Positions 8,362 through 17,070 of a DNA stretch of 64,000 bases are shown in pieces. Each line of letters starts with the position of its first letter. Within the stretch, counting starts at the first letter, position 1. The notes beneath the pieces were generated by a model. It was not told the DNA's origin and made no database searches. It was given only the letters and a program-made list of their open reading frames with translations. Source of the DNA: Azospirillum picis (lineage in GTDB: Bacteria > Pseudomonadota > Alphaproteobacteria > Azospirillales > Azospirillaceae); the NCBI RefSeq assembly GCF_017876115.1, contig NZ_JAGINO010000027.1, forward strand, positions 1-64,000, given 5' to 3'. Both the position numbers and the translations under genes were made by a program.

Positions 8362-10542
8362 TCAGAACGTCACGGTCAGGCCGGCGAGGAAGGAGCGTCC
8401 CGGCCCCGCCAACGGCCCGGCGGTGCCCTGCCGCCCTCCGGCCCGATAGTCGGCATAGCCGATGCCTGCCAGCGGCGGGTAATAGGTCCGGTCCAGCAGG
8501 TTCTCGATGCCGGCGTCGAGCCGGACATTGCCCCACTGGTACGAGGTCCGCAGGTTGACGAGGGCGTAGCTTGGGGTTTGCGGTTCGTTGCGCAGTGCCT
8601 CCACCCGCTCCTTGCGGGCGGTCAGTTGCAGTTCGACCGCGCTGCTCCAGCCGCCCAGCCGGTGCTCGGCGGTCAGCAGGGCGTTGACCGGCATCATGTG
8701 GTAGAGGGCGTCGCCGGTATCGAGGGTGCGGCCCTGCGTCCAGCCGACCGTTCCCGACAGGCGGACCGCGCCGAACCGCTCGTCGTCGTAGACGGTCGCC
8801 GCCGCCGAAAGGTTGGCGCCGAAGAGGATCGCGTCGTGGTTGGCGAAGCGCAGCTTGGCGAAGCCGTCGCCGAGCGCGCCGATGCGGTCGACGCCGATGA
8901 AGTCCTGCACGTAGCTGTAGTAGGGCGTGAGCTTGACCTCCCACGACTTGCGGGCAGCGTCGTGCAGCGCCAGGGTGGCGCTGGCGGTGTGGGCCACCTC
9001 GGGCTTGAGGTCCGGGTCGCCGGCATAGCCGTTGGCGTCGCCGAACCAGCCGTTCATGCTGCTGGACATCGCGCCGGTGCCCCAGGCATAGCGCTCGTAC
9101 AGGTTGGGCGAGCGGGTCTTGCGGGCGTAGCCGGCCTCGATCTCGGCGTTGTCCGAGGCGGTATAGCGGGCCAGCGCCGTCAGGTCGACATTGACGTCGG
9201 TGCGGCCGTGATGGCGGGCGTTGAAGGCGCGGGCATCGGCGGCATCGGGGTTGGCCATCGCCATCATGCCCATGCCGACGGGGTTCCGCCAGGAATAGGG
9301 CTGCACCGCCCCGGTGTCCATCCACACCACGTCGTTGCGCAGGCCGAGAAGGGTCGTCCAGGCGGGCGACCAGACCGCCTCCCACTCGGCGAAGGTGCCG
9401 ATGCGGTTGCGGGTGCCGCCTTTGACGTTCCAGTAGGTCTGCGGCCCCATCATCATGCTGCCCGCCACCGGGTCCCACCAATCGTCCAGGCGGGTATGGC
9501 GGAACTCGTTGCCGATATGCAGGGTGTCGCGCGCCGAGAGCGGCAGGCTCGCCTTGACCGAGTAGCCGGCATCGGTGGTCAGGGTGTCCATCGGCATGCC
9601 GCCGCCGGCGGTGCCGCCCTTGTCCTCCAGGAAGTTCATGGTGTGCCGGGTCCGCCGCCAGTTGGCGCGGGCGTCCAACGTTCCCCAGTCGAAGCTCCCC
9701 TCGTAGCGGCCGTTGAGGAAGCCGCTGCGGTTGTCGGTCAGATCCATCCGCTGGGTGGGGAAGCCCTGGTAGGGCATGGTCTGCAGGCCGCCCTGCAACG
9801 TGACCAGATGACCGTCCCGGCGTGCCCCGAAGGTCAGGACGTTGTCCTGCACATTGAAGAGCGTCGAATGGACGGTCCGGCCGTCGCCCGCCCGGTAATT
9901 GCCGGCGCGGCTCCAGGAGCCGTCGTAGCGCAGGCTCGCCATGTCGTCGGACACCGAGGCCGTGGCGGCGCCGGCGACGGCGTGGCTGTTGGAGCGGTAG
10001 ACGGCCGACAGGCTGCCCTCGCCGTGCACCGCCTCGCCCGGCGCGGCGAAGACCGGGGGGGCGCTTTCGACGGTGATGGTCCCGGCGATGCTGTCGCCGC
10101 CGACGCTGACCGGGGTGATGCCGGCCAGCACCTCCAGCCTGGACACCCGCGACGGCGAGAGGGTGGACATCGCCGGGTTCATCTGGTTGGGGCAGGCAGG
10201 CGCGATCGGGGCGCCGTCGACCAGCAGGTTGACGCGGTCGGCGGCCAGCCCGTTCAGCACCGGCAGGCTCGACACGCCGCCGTTGCCGTAGAGGCTGACG
10301 CCGGGCAATCCGCGCAGCAGGGCGGCCGCGTCGCTGGTGGCGGGGCGGCGGGCGGCGAGGCCGGACCCGCCAAGCGCGGCGCCGGACAGCATGGGGGGCT
10401 CATCGGGGCTGGCGACGACGGAGATCGCGGGCAGGGATTGAACGGTCTGGGCCAGGGCGGCGGCGGGCGGCAGCCCGACCAGGGCAGCACCCGACAGCAG
10501 GGCCGCGCGCAAGGCGTCGGCCGCGGCGAAACGCGACGTCAT
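8362..10542 (-). CDS. TonB-dependent outer membrane receptor, OprC/NosA-like (copper)
   Basis: About 726 residues from the ATG at 10542. The open frame extends much further upstream, but the signal peptide (hydrophobic stretch ending AAALAQ near residue 32) fixes this start. A plug domain (residues 60-165, LPGVSLYGNGG, RVSRLEVLAG) is followed by a beta barrel ending in the terminal Phe typical of outer membrane proteins. Cys117 and Met121 form CPNQM, matching the CxxxM pair that binds copper in the plug of Pseudomonas OprC. Methionine-rich segments occur in the barrel. It lies downstream of a DUF2946 gene on the same strand and near a multicopper oxidase, which supports copper uptake or handling. 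Substrate assignment rests on this motif and the context. Confidence 0.85.
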   Translation of the reverse strand: MTSRFAAADALRAALLSGAALVGLPPAAALAQTVQSLPAISVVASPDEPPMLSGAALGGSGLAARRPATSDAAALLRGLPGVSLYGNGGVSSLPVLNGLAADRVNLLVDGAPIAPACPNQMNPAMSTLSPSRVSRLEVLAGITPVSVGGDSIAGTITVESAPPVFAAPGEAVHGEGSLSAVYRSNSHAVAGAATASVSDDMASLRYDGSWSRAGNYRAGDGRTVHSTLFNVQDNVLTFGARRDGHLVTLQGGLQTMPYQGFPTQRMDLTDNRSGFLNGRYEGSFDWGTLDARANWRRTRHTMNFLEDKGGTAGGGMPMDTLTTDAGYSVKASLPLSARDTLHIGNEFRHTRLDDWWDPVAGSMMMGPQTYWNVKGGTRNRIGTFAEWEAVWSPAWTTLLGLRNDVVWMDTGAVQPYSWRNPVGMGMMAMANPDAADARAFNARHHGRTDVNVDLTALARYTASDNAEIEAGYARKTRSPNLYERYAWGTGAMSSSMNGWFGDANGYAGDPDLKPEVAHTASATLALHDAARKSWEVKLTPYYSYVQDFIGVDRIGALGDGFAKLRFANHDAILFGANLSAAATVYDDERFGAVRLSGTVGWTQGRTLDTGDALYHMMPVNALLTAEHRLGGWSSAVELQLTARKERVEALRNEPQTPSYALVNLRTSYQWGNVRLDAGIENLLDRTYYPPLAGIGYADYRAGGRQGTAGPLAGPGRSFLAGLTVTF

Positions 10543-10681
10543 GAGGAACCTCGATCCGGGGACAGCCGGGCACGGGCCGCGCCCCAAGGGGTGCGGTCGC
10601 GTCGTGCGGCTGGGAGTCAGGAGAGACGGCAGTCGCGGTCGATGGCGCGGCAAAGCCGCGCGGCATCCCGCATCCCGGTCG

Positions 10682-11074
10682 TCAGGCCGGCGGCGCGCGG
10701 GCCTGGAGGGTGGAGAGGAACCAGCCGGCGAGGACCAGCCTGCCCGGCAGGGACAGAGGGCTGTGACGGGCGACGGCAGCCTGCGGCACCAGATGGAGCG
10801 GCGGCGGCAGATGGAGCCCGCCGACCAGCGGGCACAGAGGGCAGCCTCCGGTGTCCGGGGCCTTGGCCGGCAACTCCTTGCCGGCCGTCCCGGCCGGCGG
10901 TCCGTCGACGTCGAGGTGGACCAGCCCCTCGGCGGTGCAGACGATGATCCAGTTCGCCGGCGACGTCCTGGCGGGCATGACCAGCGTCCAACTGAAGAGC
11001 TGGAGCAGCAGCGCCAGGACACCGGCCAGCAAGGCGGTGCCGCGCATCCGTCGGCTGACCGTGGCCACGATCAT
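10682..11074 (-). CDS. DUF2946-like protein of the copper receptor locus
   Basis: About 130 residues from the ATG at 11074 (MIVATVSRRMRG), though the frame is open further upstream. One N-terminal hydrophobic segment (residues 10-32) could be a signal anchor or cleaved signal. It is followed by a periplasmic part with CPLCP near the middle, and a second hydrophobic, Pro-rich stretch near the end. This layout, with a conserved CxxC and a TonB receptor immediately downstream on the same strand, matches DUF2946 proteins, which commonly accompany copper-type TonB receptors. The CxxC suggests metal binding, which is an inference. It likely shares an mRNA with the receptor gene, 139 bases downstream. 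Confidence 0.7.
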   Translation of the reverse strand: MIVATVSRRMRGTALLAGVLALLLQLFSWTLVMPARTSPANWIIVCTAEGLVHLDVDGPPAGTAGKELPAKAPDTGGCPLCPLVGGLHLPPPLHLVPQAAVARHSPLSLPGRLVLAGWFLSTLQARAPPA

Positions 11075-11406
11075 GGGGGACCCTGTCCCGGCTGGCCACT
11101 CCGCCGGCAGGGACAGGGCCGGGGCACCCGCGGGACGGGCCGTGTCGGGCGGGGTGTGGGGAAAGGGACCTGAAGCGGATGCGGACGGCAACCGCAGGCA
11201 TCCCTGCCGGTTCGTCCGGAGAAGCCGGCCGGCCGATCGGCCGGTGCATGGTGCCACACATCGCGCATGGCGGTGGGTATTACACGAACGTCATAGGGTG
11301 TAAAGCGACGAACCCGGGCGGGATTCAACCGCAGGATCGGGACTCCCGGCCGTGCTTGGGCTGCGCCGGCAGCATTCCCGTCGGCGCGCCGATTTGTCGC
11401 GGCCGG
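11075..11406. other. Intergenic region upstream of the copper receptor operon
   Basis: No gene is supported. The region holds the inverted repeat listed at 11280-11303 and several GC-rich hairpins, for example around 11225-11245 (GGCCGGCCGATCGGCCGG). I looked for a cobalamin riboswitch because it precedes a TonB receptor gene, but did not find a convincing B12 box. Confidence 0.4.
11280..11303. promoter_or_regulatory. Inverted repeat TTACAC-N12-GTGTAA, candidate operator/promoter of the copper operon
   Basis: Perfect 6-base arms separated by 12 bases, in a locally AT-richer patch about 200 bases upstream of the DUF2946 start. On the minus strand the right arm also reads TGTAAT, a possible -10 element. 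Binding by a metal-responsive repressor is an inference; no regulator gene lies beside it. Confidence 0.35.
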
Positions 11407-11766
11407 TCAGAGCCGTAAGGCGGCCCAGACCACGCCCGCCGCGACGCAGGTCACCGCCAGGACCAGTCCGGTGAGCGAGCGGCGTCTCTTCGCCTCGCGC
11501 TGTTCCACCTCGCGCCGCCGCTTCAACAGGAACTGTTGTTCGGGGCTGAGGAAACGGCCGGCGTCGGCGTTGCCGGCGAACCGGGGGCCGTGCCGCTGGG
11601 AGAGCATCGCCGTCGTGCCCTCCCTGGCCGTTCCCCTGGCCGACGCCGACAAGCCGGCGGGCTGTTGCCCCGGGCTGCCGTTCAGCCCGCGCACCGATCC
11701 CGCAGCCCTCGCCGGTATCCGTCTTTTGCTGCTCTTCCGTTGTGGCTTGCGCCGCTTGCTTGCCAT
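11407..11766 (-). CDS. Small basic protein with C-terminal membrane anchor
   Basis: 119 residues. The first 45 residues are rich in Lys, Arg and Ser. A middle part (LSPEQQFLLKRRREVEQREAK) is likely helical. The last 22 residues (LTGLVLAVTCVAAGVVWAAL) form one transmembrane helix, so the topology resembles a tail-anchored protein with a cytoplasmic basic domain. No family was recognised. It lies upstream of the copper operon on the same strand, but a 330-base gap argues for a separate unit. Confidence 0.5.
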   Translation of the reverse strand: MASKRRKPQRKSSKRRIPARAAGSVRGLNGSPGQQPAGLSASARGTAREGTTAMLSQRHGPRFAGNADAGRFLSPEQQFLLKRRREVEQREAKRRRSLTGLVLAVTCVAAGVVWAALRL

Positions 11767-12488
11767 TCCACGCCCTCGCTTGCCGCCCCTGCACTCGCAG
11801 GGGGCGGAGCATAGCGGCTCGGCCCAGCCAAGGCAGCCGGTGACATGGGGGTCTGCTGAAGGTCATACATGGTTGCGGCGGCTCCAGACGCTGCGGCCGG
11901 CGCAATCGCTGGCCAAGGCGTGCCGGGGTTGCCGCACCGGTGGCAGTCCGCCGCCTTGGCGGCGGCCGGGCCGGGACAGGGCGCATTGAAGATTTCCCGC
12001 GACGATATGGGGTCGAACCCGAGCGTCGCATCGCCAGCCGCCAGCCGTTTGGCTCCGCCCCGATCCGGGTCGGGGTGGACCCTCAGTCGAAGCAGACGGG
12101 ACTCTTGCTGGGGGCGTCGACCGTCATGCGCTCCGTCTCCTCGGTCGTCCGGCAACCGGATACGACAGGGCGTGCCTGCCCGGAACGTTGCATTTTACCA
12201 GAAACTGCCCATCACCGCCGCGTCCTGGGTTGCGCAGGCATTCGCCTGGTTTGCACCCGAAGTGGGTTTCTGCGGATTTGTGTCGAAGGTTGAATCGTGA
12301 TAATGAAATACACCTAAAAAGGGATATTCTTTGAAACCAGTAAATTTTATCACGACAGTGAGTAGATAACATTCCGCGTAAGCGCATGAAATTTGAAGGA
12401 AATATAGCCTCTGGGTTGAGAAGAGGGGATGGCGTGCCGCAAGTCCGGGCGGTCGCCTGCGGCACATGACGTGAACGGGGGAAACGGA
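11767..12488. other. Intergenic region upstream of the multicopper oxidase gene
   Basis: About 720 bases with no supported gene. The part up to roughly 12290 is GC-rich; 12295-12420 is AT-rich and is the likely promoter region of the oxidase gene. A GGTTCGACCCC string on the minus strand near 12008 resembles a tRNA T-loop, but the flanks do not pair. The open frames here show no recognisable product. Confidence 0.4.
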
Positions 12489-14381
12489 ATGGTAAAGACG
12501 GGACTTGGAAAGTGGTCGATCTCGCGGCGTTCCGCGCTGTTGGGCAGTTCGGCCGCGGTGGCGGCGGCGGTGACCGGGACCGGGTGCACCCAGACCACCG
12601 CGCAGACGGCGCAGGGACGGATGGGCGGGACGCAACCGGATGCCGGCCACGCCGGCCACGGGCGGTCCGGCGGGTTGGCGAACGTCGTGCATGATCATCC
12701 CGGCGAACTCGGCAGCCGCATGCGGGCGGCGGGCGAGCAGCCGCGGGCGGCGGCGATGGCGGGCGAAGCGCTGCCGATGCCGCCGGTGATCCGGGTGGCC
12801 CCCGGCGCCGCCGGGACGCTGGCGATGCGGCTGCAGAGCTGCACGGTCGGCGACCGGCAGGCCAGTGGCCTGCGGACCTACGACACCCTGTCCCAGCGCC
12901 AGTATGTGATGGCGCCGACCCTGGAGTTCGGCCAGACCGGCGTTTTCAAGGTCAATCTGGTCAACAACCTGCCGAAGAACCCGGACCAGGCGCAGCCGCA
13001 CCTCGTCGACATCCCCAGCCAGTTCAACACGACCAACCTGCACACGCACGGGCTGCACGTCTCGCCGAGCGGCCACAGCGACAACGTCTACCTGGAGATT
13101 CTGCCCGCGGGCACCGACCGGAAATACGCGCAGAACGACACCACGGTCGTCGGTGCCCTCACCTATTCCTACGCGCTGTCCAACCACACGCCGGGCACCT
13201 TCTGGTACCACCCGCACCGGCATGGGTCGGTCGCGGTGCAGGTGGCGAGCGGCGCCGCCGGCGCGTTGATCGTGCGCGGCGGTCCCGGCACCGTCGATGC
13301 CGTGGCGGGGATCGCCGGCGTGACGGAACAGGTCCTGCTGCTTCAGCAGGTGATGCTGGACAGCAAGGGCGAGCTGCCGGACTTCGACACCATCTGGAAC
13401 TCCCCCCACAACGGGGCCGTCGCCGACTGGACGGTGAACGGCACGGTCGGCCGGACGCTCGCCATGCGGCCGGGGGAGGTCCAGCGCTGGCGCATCGTCA
13501 ACACCGGCTTCCAGAGTGAAGCGAAGTTCCGGCTCCTCCAGCCGGGGGCCTCGGGCAGGGCTCCGACGCCGGTCGCCGTGACGCTCATCGCCATGGACGG
13601 CGTGAACTTCACCAGGACGGCGACGGTGCAGGGCGTCTATCTGCCGCCGGGCGGCCGCGCCGACATCCTGGTGCGTGCACCGTCGACGGCCACGACGCTG
13701 CAGGCCCAGGTCGGCAGGTATATCGGGAGCAAGGAGGATGTTGCCTACGGCATCGCCGCCGGCTTCGAGATCGATGGCGTCTGGCAGGAGGCGGACTTCA
13801 AGGAAGCGCCCACCCACCTGTTCCAGGTGGCCGTGTCCGGAGCGCCGCTGTCGATGCCGCTGCCCAGCAGCGCCCTGCCGGCGCCGGCCGTCCCGGACAT
13901 CACGGCCGACACCAAGCCCGACGCCTACCGCTACGTCAACTTCAACGTCCTCCAGGTCTCCGATCCCGGCAATCCGCCGTCGAACGGACTGCCGACCTAC
14001 CGCCCCGACGCTCTGCCCTACTGCTTCAAGCTCCAGATCAACGCGGAGCTTTTCTGTCCCGGCCGCGTCATGTTCCAGCCGCCGCTCGGCTCCGTCGACC
14101 AGTATTACGTCGACTCTCCCGGCGTGCATGTCTTCCACATCCACGTCAACCCGTTCCTGGTGACCGAGGTGGCGGGCCGGAGGCTGTCGACGCCGATGTG
14201 GCGCGACACCATGCTGGCCGGCCCGCAGGGCTATAAGGCACTGACCAAATACACCGACTATTCCGGCACCTTCCCGATCCACTGCCACATCCTGGACCAT
14301 GAGGACGCCGGCATGATGACGAACGTCACCGTGGTCGATGCGGCCAACCCGTCGGCGTCCTTCCCGGCGCACGGTCACTAG
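12489..14381 (+). CDS. Tat-exported multicopper oxidase
   Basis: About 630 residues from the ATG at 12489. An in-frame ATG at 12429 would place extra residues before the Tat signal, so it is disfavoured. The N-terminus carries SRRSALLG followed by a hydrophobic stretch ending in TGTGC, so Tat export with possible lipidation at Cys33 is predicted. All four copper-binding motifs are present: HTHGLH (185 and 187), WYHPHRHG (241 and 243), HVFHIH (547, 550, 552) and HCHILDHEDAGM (598-609, including Cys599, His600, His604 and Met609), so the type 1 and trinuclear sites look complete. Family role is oxidation of Cu(I), metals or phenols coupled to O2 reduction. With the copper-type TonB receptor nearby, cuprous oxidase activity is plausible. 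An inverted palindromic repeat follows the stop directly. Confidence 0.92.
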   Translation: MVKTGLGKWSISRRSALLGSSAAVAAAVTGTGCTQTTAQTAQGRMGGTQPDAGHAGHGRSGGLANVVHDHPGELGSRMRAAGEQPRAAAMAGEALPMPPVIRVAPGAAGTLAMRLQSCTVGDRQASGLRTYDTLSQRQYVMAPTLEFGQTGVFKVNLVNNLPKNPDQAQPHLVDIPSQFNTTNLHTHGLHVSPSGHSDNVYLEILPAGTDRKYAQNDTTVVGALTYSYALSNHTPGTFWYHPHRHGSVAVQVASGAAGALIVRGGPGTVDAVAGIAGVTEQVLLLQQVMLDSKGELPDFDTIWNSPHNGAVADWTVNGTVGRTLAMRPGEVQRWRIVNTGFQSEAKFRLLQPGASGRAPTPVAVTLIAMDGVNFTRTATVQGVYLPPGGRADILVRAPSTATTLQAQVGRYIGSKEDVAYGIAAGFEIDGVWQEADFKEAPTHLFQVAVSGAPLSMPLPSSALPAPAVPDITADTKPDAYRYVNFNVLQVSDPGNPPSNGLPTYRPDALPYCFKLQINAELFCPGRVMFQPPLGSVDQYYVDSPGVHVFHIHVNPFLVTEVAGRRLSTPMWRDTMLAGPQGYKALTKYTDYSGTFPIHCHILDHEDAGMMTNVTVVDAANPSASFPAHGH

Positions 14382-14382
14382 A

Positions 14383-14437
14383 GTGTGATCGTTTCAAGCG
14401 GTATCGTTTGAAACGTGAATCACACGGAAACCCAAAG
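14383..14437 (-). repeat. Palindromic repeat element, copy 1 (inverted)
   Basis: Core GTTTCAAGCG-N4-CGTTTGAAAC at 14391-14414, flanked by GTGTGATC on one side and GAATCACAC on the other. The tail GGAAACCCAAAG is the complement of the leader CTTTTGGTCTTCC seen in the other two copies. It begins two bases after the oxidase stop codon, between convergent genes. Confidence 0.85.
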
Positions 14438-14501
14438 GCCTAGGGTCGGTCGGATGCTTGTTGAAGCATCCTCCCCCGACTCCAGCGTCTTGTCTTTCCG
14501 T

Positions 14502-14537
14502 GTGATCGGTTCGGGCGTTTCGGCCCGGACCGATCAC
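14502..14537 (-). terminator. Strong hairpin between convergent genes
   Basis: A 15-base stem (GTGATCGGTTCGGGC with its complement, one G-T wobble) and a 6-base loop, 20 bases beyond the stop of the minus-strand LysR gene. No T-run follows. It shares the leader TCTTTCCGTGTGATC with the neighbouring palindromic element, so it may be a diverged relative as well as a terminator. Confidence 0.5.
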
Positions 14538-14556
14538 GCTCCGAGGCGCGGCGCCC

Positions 14557-15453
14557 TCACCGGCACTCCCGCGTCTCGGCCAGGATCCAGTCGCGGAAGG
14601 CGGCCAGCGGCGGGTAACCCGCCCGCTCGGCCGGCCAGGCGAGGTAATAGGCGTTCCCGCTCGCCATCGGCAGGTCGAGCGCCGGCACGAGCCGGCCGTC
14701 GCGCAACTCCTCCTCGATCAGGAACAGCGGCAGCAGCGCCAGCCCGAGCCCGGCGGCCGCGGCCTGGGCGGCGGTGGCGAACTGGTCGAACAGCATGCCG
14801 TGCACCGCGTCGGCCGGCGCGTCGTGCAGCGCCAGCCAGCGTTCCCAGGCGTCGGGGCGGCTGGTCAGGTGCAGCAGCGGCGCCCGGCGCAGGTCGGCGG
14901 CCTGACGGAAGCCGTGGCGGTCGCGCAGGTCCGGGCTGCAGGCCGGCACGACGGTTTCCCGCCGCAACAGCGCAAGCTCCGCCCCCGGCCAGTCGGGCCG
15001 CCCGCAATGGATCGCCGCGTCCATCGGGTCGAGGCGGAAATCGAAGGCCGACGGACGGGTCATCAGGTTGACGGTGATGCCGGGATTGTCCCGCAGGAAG
15101 CCCGGCAGGCGTGGCGCCAGCCAGCGGGCGCCGAAGGTCGGCAGGACCGCGATGGTGAGGGTGCCGCCGAACGGGTTGGCGCGCAGGTTGAGCGAGGCCG
15201 ATCCGATCTTGCGCAGGGCGTCGCGGATCTCCCGCACATAGTAGTCGCCGCCGGCGGTCAGGCGGATCGACTGCTTCTCGCGGTGGAACAGCGCGACCTC
15301 CAACTGCTCTTCCAGCGCCTTGATCTGGCGGCTGACCGCGCCCTGCGTCAGCGACAGCTCCTTCGCCGCCGCGGTGATGCTGCCGGTGCGAGCCGCAGCC
15401 TCGAAGGCCGACAGCAGGGAGAGCGAGGGGAGGAAACGGCGCGGGCTCTGCAT
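14557..15453 (-). CDS. LysR-family regulator, GcvA-like
   Basis: About 298 residues from the ATG at 15453, the usual family length. The frame is open further upstream, but that extension lacks similarity. The N-terminal winged helix-turn-helix (FEAAARTGSITAAAKELSLT then GAVSRQIKALEEQL) precedes a periplasmic-binding-like sensor domain. The pattern VLPTFGARWLAPRLPGF and the start PSLSLLSAFEAAAR are typical of the GcvA/AmpR subgroup. It is transcribed divergently from the FAD-dependent oxidase gene, so regulation of that gene is the natural inference. The effector is unknown. Confidence 0.88.
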   Translation of the reverse strand: MQSPRRFLPSLSLLSAFEAAARTGSITAAAKELSLTQGAVSRQIKALEEQLEVALFHREKQSIRLTAGGDYYVREIRDALRKIGSASLNLRANPFGGTLTIAVLPTFGARWLAPRLPGFLRDNPGITVNLMTRPSAFDFRLDPMDAAIHCGRPDWPGAELALLRRETVVPACSPDLRDRHGFRQAADLRRAPLLHLTSRPDAWERWLALHDAPADAVHGMLFDQFATAAQAAAAGLGLALLPLFLIEEELRDGRLVPALDLPMASGNAYYLAWPAERAGYPPLAAFRDWILAETRECR

Positions 15454-15682
15454 CTCATTCTCTGATGGAATGACCGGTTGAAAAAACAGCAATTGGACAG
15501 AGGCGGGAGGCCAAGTCAATCTGAGGCATCAAGCGCAGCGGGATGCGGCGGTTCGCCGTGGCCGGCGGTGCCGGGAACGGAATCCGCACATCATTCCCGA
15601 CGGGAATGACGGCGGCCCCCCTTCCGGGCTGTCGATGCCACCGCTCCGGCCGCGCCAGGCATCGGAACGGGGACGCGGTGGG

Positions 15683-16990
15683 ATGCTGAACGACAAGCGG
15701 ACACATGGGCTCTGGGAGCAGACCGCACCGGCCGCACCGGCGACCACCGTCCTGTCAGGGACGGTGAAGGCGGACGTCGTCATCGTCGGCGGCGGCTACA
15801 CCGGCCTGTCGGCCGCGCTCCACCTCGCGGAAAGCGGGATCGACGCCGTGGTCGTCGAGGCGGTCGAGGTCGGCTTCGGCGGGGCCGGGCGCAATGTCGG
15901 GCTGGTCAATGCCGGCATGTGGGTGATGCCCGACCAGCTTGTGGAGACGCTCGGCCCGGTCTACGGCGAGCGGCTGATCGAGCTGCTGGGCAACGCCCCG
16001 CGCTATGTCTTCGAGATGATCGACCGGCACAAGATCGCCTGCGAGGACGTGCGCAGCGGCACGCTCCATTGCGGTGTCGGGACGGCGGGGCTGCGCGAGC
16101 TGGAGCAGCGGGCGGCGATCTGGCAGAAGCGCGGGGCGCCGGTGCGCCTGCTGGACGCGGCCGAGACGGCGGAGAAGGTCGGCACCCGCGCCTACAGCGC
16201 CTCGCTGCTCGACCTGCGCGCCGGCACCATCCAGCCGCTGGCCTATGCCCGCGGGCTGGCCACCGCGGCGCTGGCGGCGGGCGCGCGGATCTTCACCGGC
16301 AGCCCGGTGCTGTCGACGGGGCGGACGGGCAGCCAGACGGGTGGCTGCTGGGAGGTGAGGACGGCCGGAGGGGCGGTGCAGGCCGACTGGGTCGTGGTCG
16401 CCACCGACGCCTACAGCACCGGACCCTGGACCGCCATCCGCAACGAGCAGGTCCACCTGCCCTACTTCAACCTCGCCACGGAACCCCTGCCGGACGCGAT
16501 GCAGCGGGCGATCCTGCCGGAGCGCCAGGGGGTGTGGGACACAAGGCAGGTGCTGAGCTCCTACCGGTTCGACCGGCAGGGGCGGCTGGTGTTCGGCAGC
16601 GTCGGCGCGCTGCAGGGGACAGGGGCGTCGGTGCACCGCGCCTGGGCGCGCCGCGCGCTGGCCAGGCTGTTCCCGCAGCTTGGGCCTATACGGTTCGAGC
16701 AGGAATGGTACGGCCAGATCGGCATGACCAGCGACAACCTGCCCCGCTTCCACCAGCTCGGCCGCAACGTCATCGGCTTCAGCGGCTACAACGGACGCGG
16801 CATCGCCCCCGGCACCGTGCTGGGGCGCTGCCTCGCCGAGCACATCGCCGGCAGGCTGCCGGACCGCGACCTGCCGCTGCCCGACAGCCTGACCGAGACG
16901 GTGCGGGGACGCGCAGCGCGCGAGGCGTTCTACGACTATGGCGCCCAGGCGACGCATATGGTGGGAGCGCGGCTGCCCGGGCATTTCTGA
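15683..16990 (+). CDS. FAD-dependent amine/amino-acid oxidoreductase (DAO family, PuuB-like)
   Basis: About 435 residues from the ATG at 15683. The dinucleotide-binding motif VVIVGGGYTGLSAALHLAE lies at residues 31-49, followed by the second FAD-contacting segment with GFGGAGRNVGLVNAG. The C-terminal half has the family's QIGMTSDNLPRFHQLG and NVIGFSGYNGRG, where the flavin ring is contacted. The overall layout matches gamma-glutamylputrescine oxidase-like and related DAO enzymes of about 430 residues. It oxidises an amine or amino acid to an imine; the exact substrate cannot be told from sequence. The divergent LysR gene is its probable regulator. Confidence 0.87.
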   Translation: MLNDKRTHGLWEQTAPAAPATTVLSGTVKADVVIVGGGYTGLSAALHLAESGIDAVVVEAVEVGFGGAGRNVGLVNAGMWVMPDQLVETLGPVYGERLIELLGNAPRYVFEMIDRHKIACEDVRSGTLHCGVGTAGLRELEQRAAIWQKRGAPVRLLDAAETAEKVGTRAYSASLLDLRAGTIQPLAYARGLATAALAAGARIFTGSPVLSTGRTGSQTGGCWEVRTAGGAVQADWVVVATDAYSTGPWTAIRNEQVHLPYFNLATEPLPDAMQRAILPERQGVWDTRQVLSSYRFDRQGRLVFGSVGALQGTGASVHRAWARRALARLFPQLGPIRFEQEWYGQIGMTSDNLPRFHQLGRNVIGFSGYNGRGIAPGTVLGRCLAEHIAGRLPDRDLPLPDSLTETVRGRAAREAFYDYGAQATHMVGARLPGHF

Positions 16991-17008
16991 GGCGGCCCCT
17001 CGCCTCTA

Positions 17009-17070
17009 AGCTTTTGGTCTTCCGTGTGTGTCACGTTTCAAGCGTTAGCGGTTGAAACGTGACACACACT
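17009..17070 (+). repeat. Palindromic repeat element, copy 2
   Basis: Leader CTTTTGGTCTTCCGTGTG, then the core GTTTCAAGCG-N4-CGGTTGAAAC at 17035-17058 with GTGACACACACT after it. It fills the gap between the stops of convergent genes (oxidoreductase and MocR regulator), so it can act as a bidirectional terminator. Confidence 0.85.

Noticed and set aside
8578-10947. Long open frame antisense to the TonB receptor gene
   Set aside because: GC-rich shadow: the minus strand carries clear signal peptide, plug and barrel motifs, while the plus-strand product has only repetitive Arg/Gly/Ala sequence.
11075-11406. Possible cobalamin riboswitch before the TonB receptor operon
   Set aside because: No convincing B12 box or conserved core; the receptor looks copper-type instead.
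11980-12070. tRNA-like T-loop (GGTTCGACCCC on the minus strand)
   Set aside because: The flanks do not form the T stem and no acceptor or anticodon arm is present.
12195-14378. Long open frame antisense to the multicopper oxidase
   Set aside because: Four intact copper motifs on the plus strand make that the coding one; the antisense frame has no known domain.
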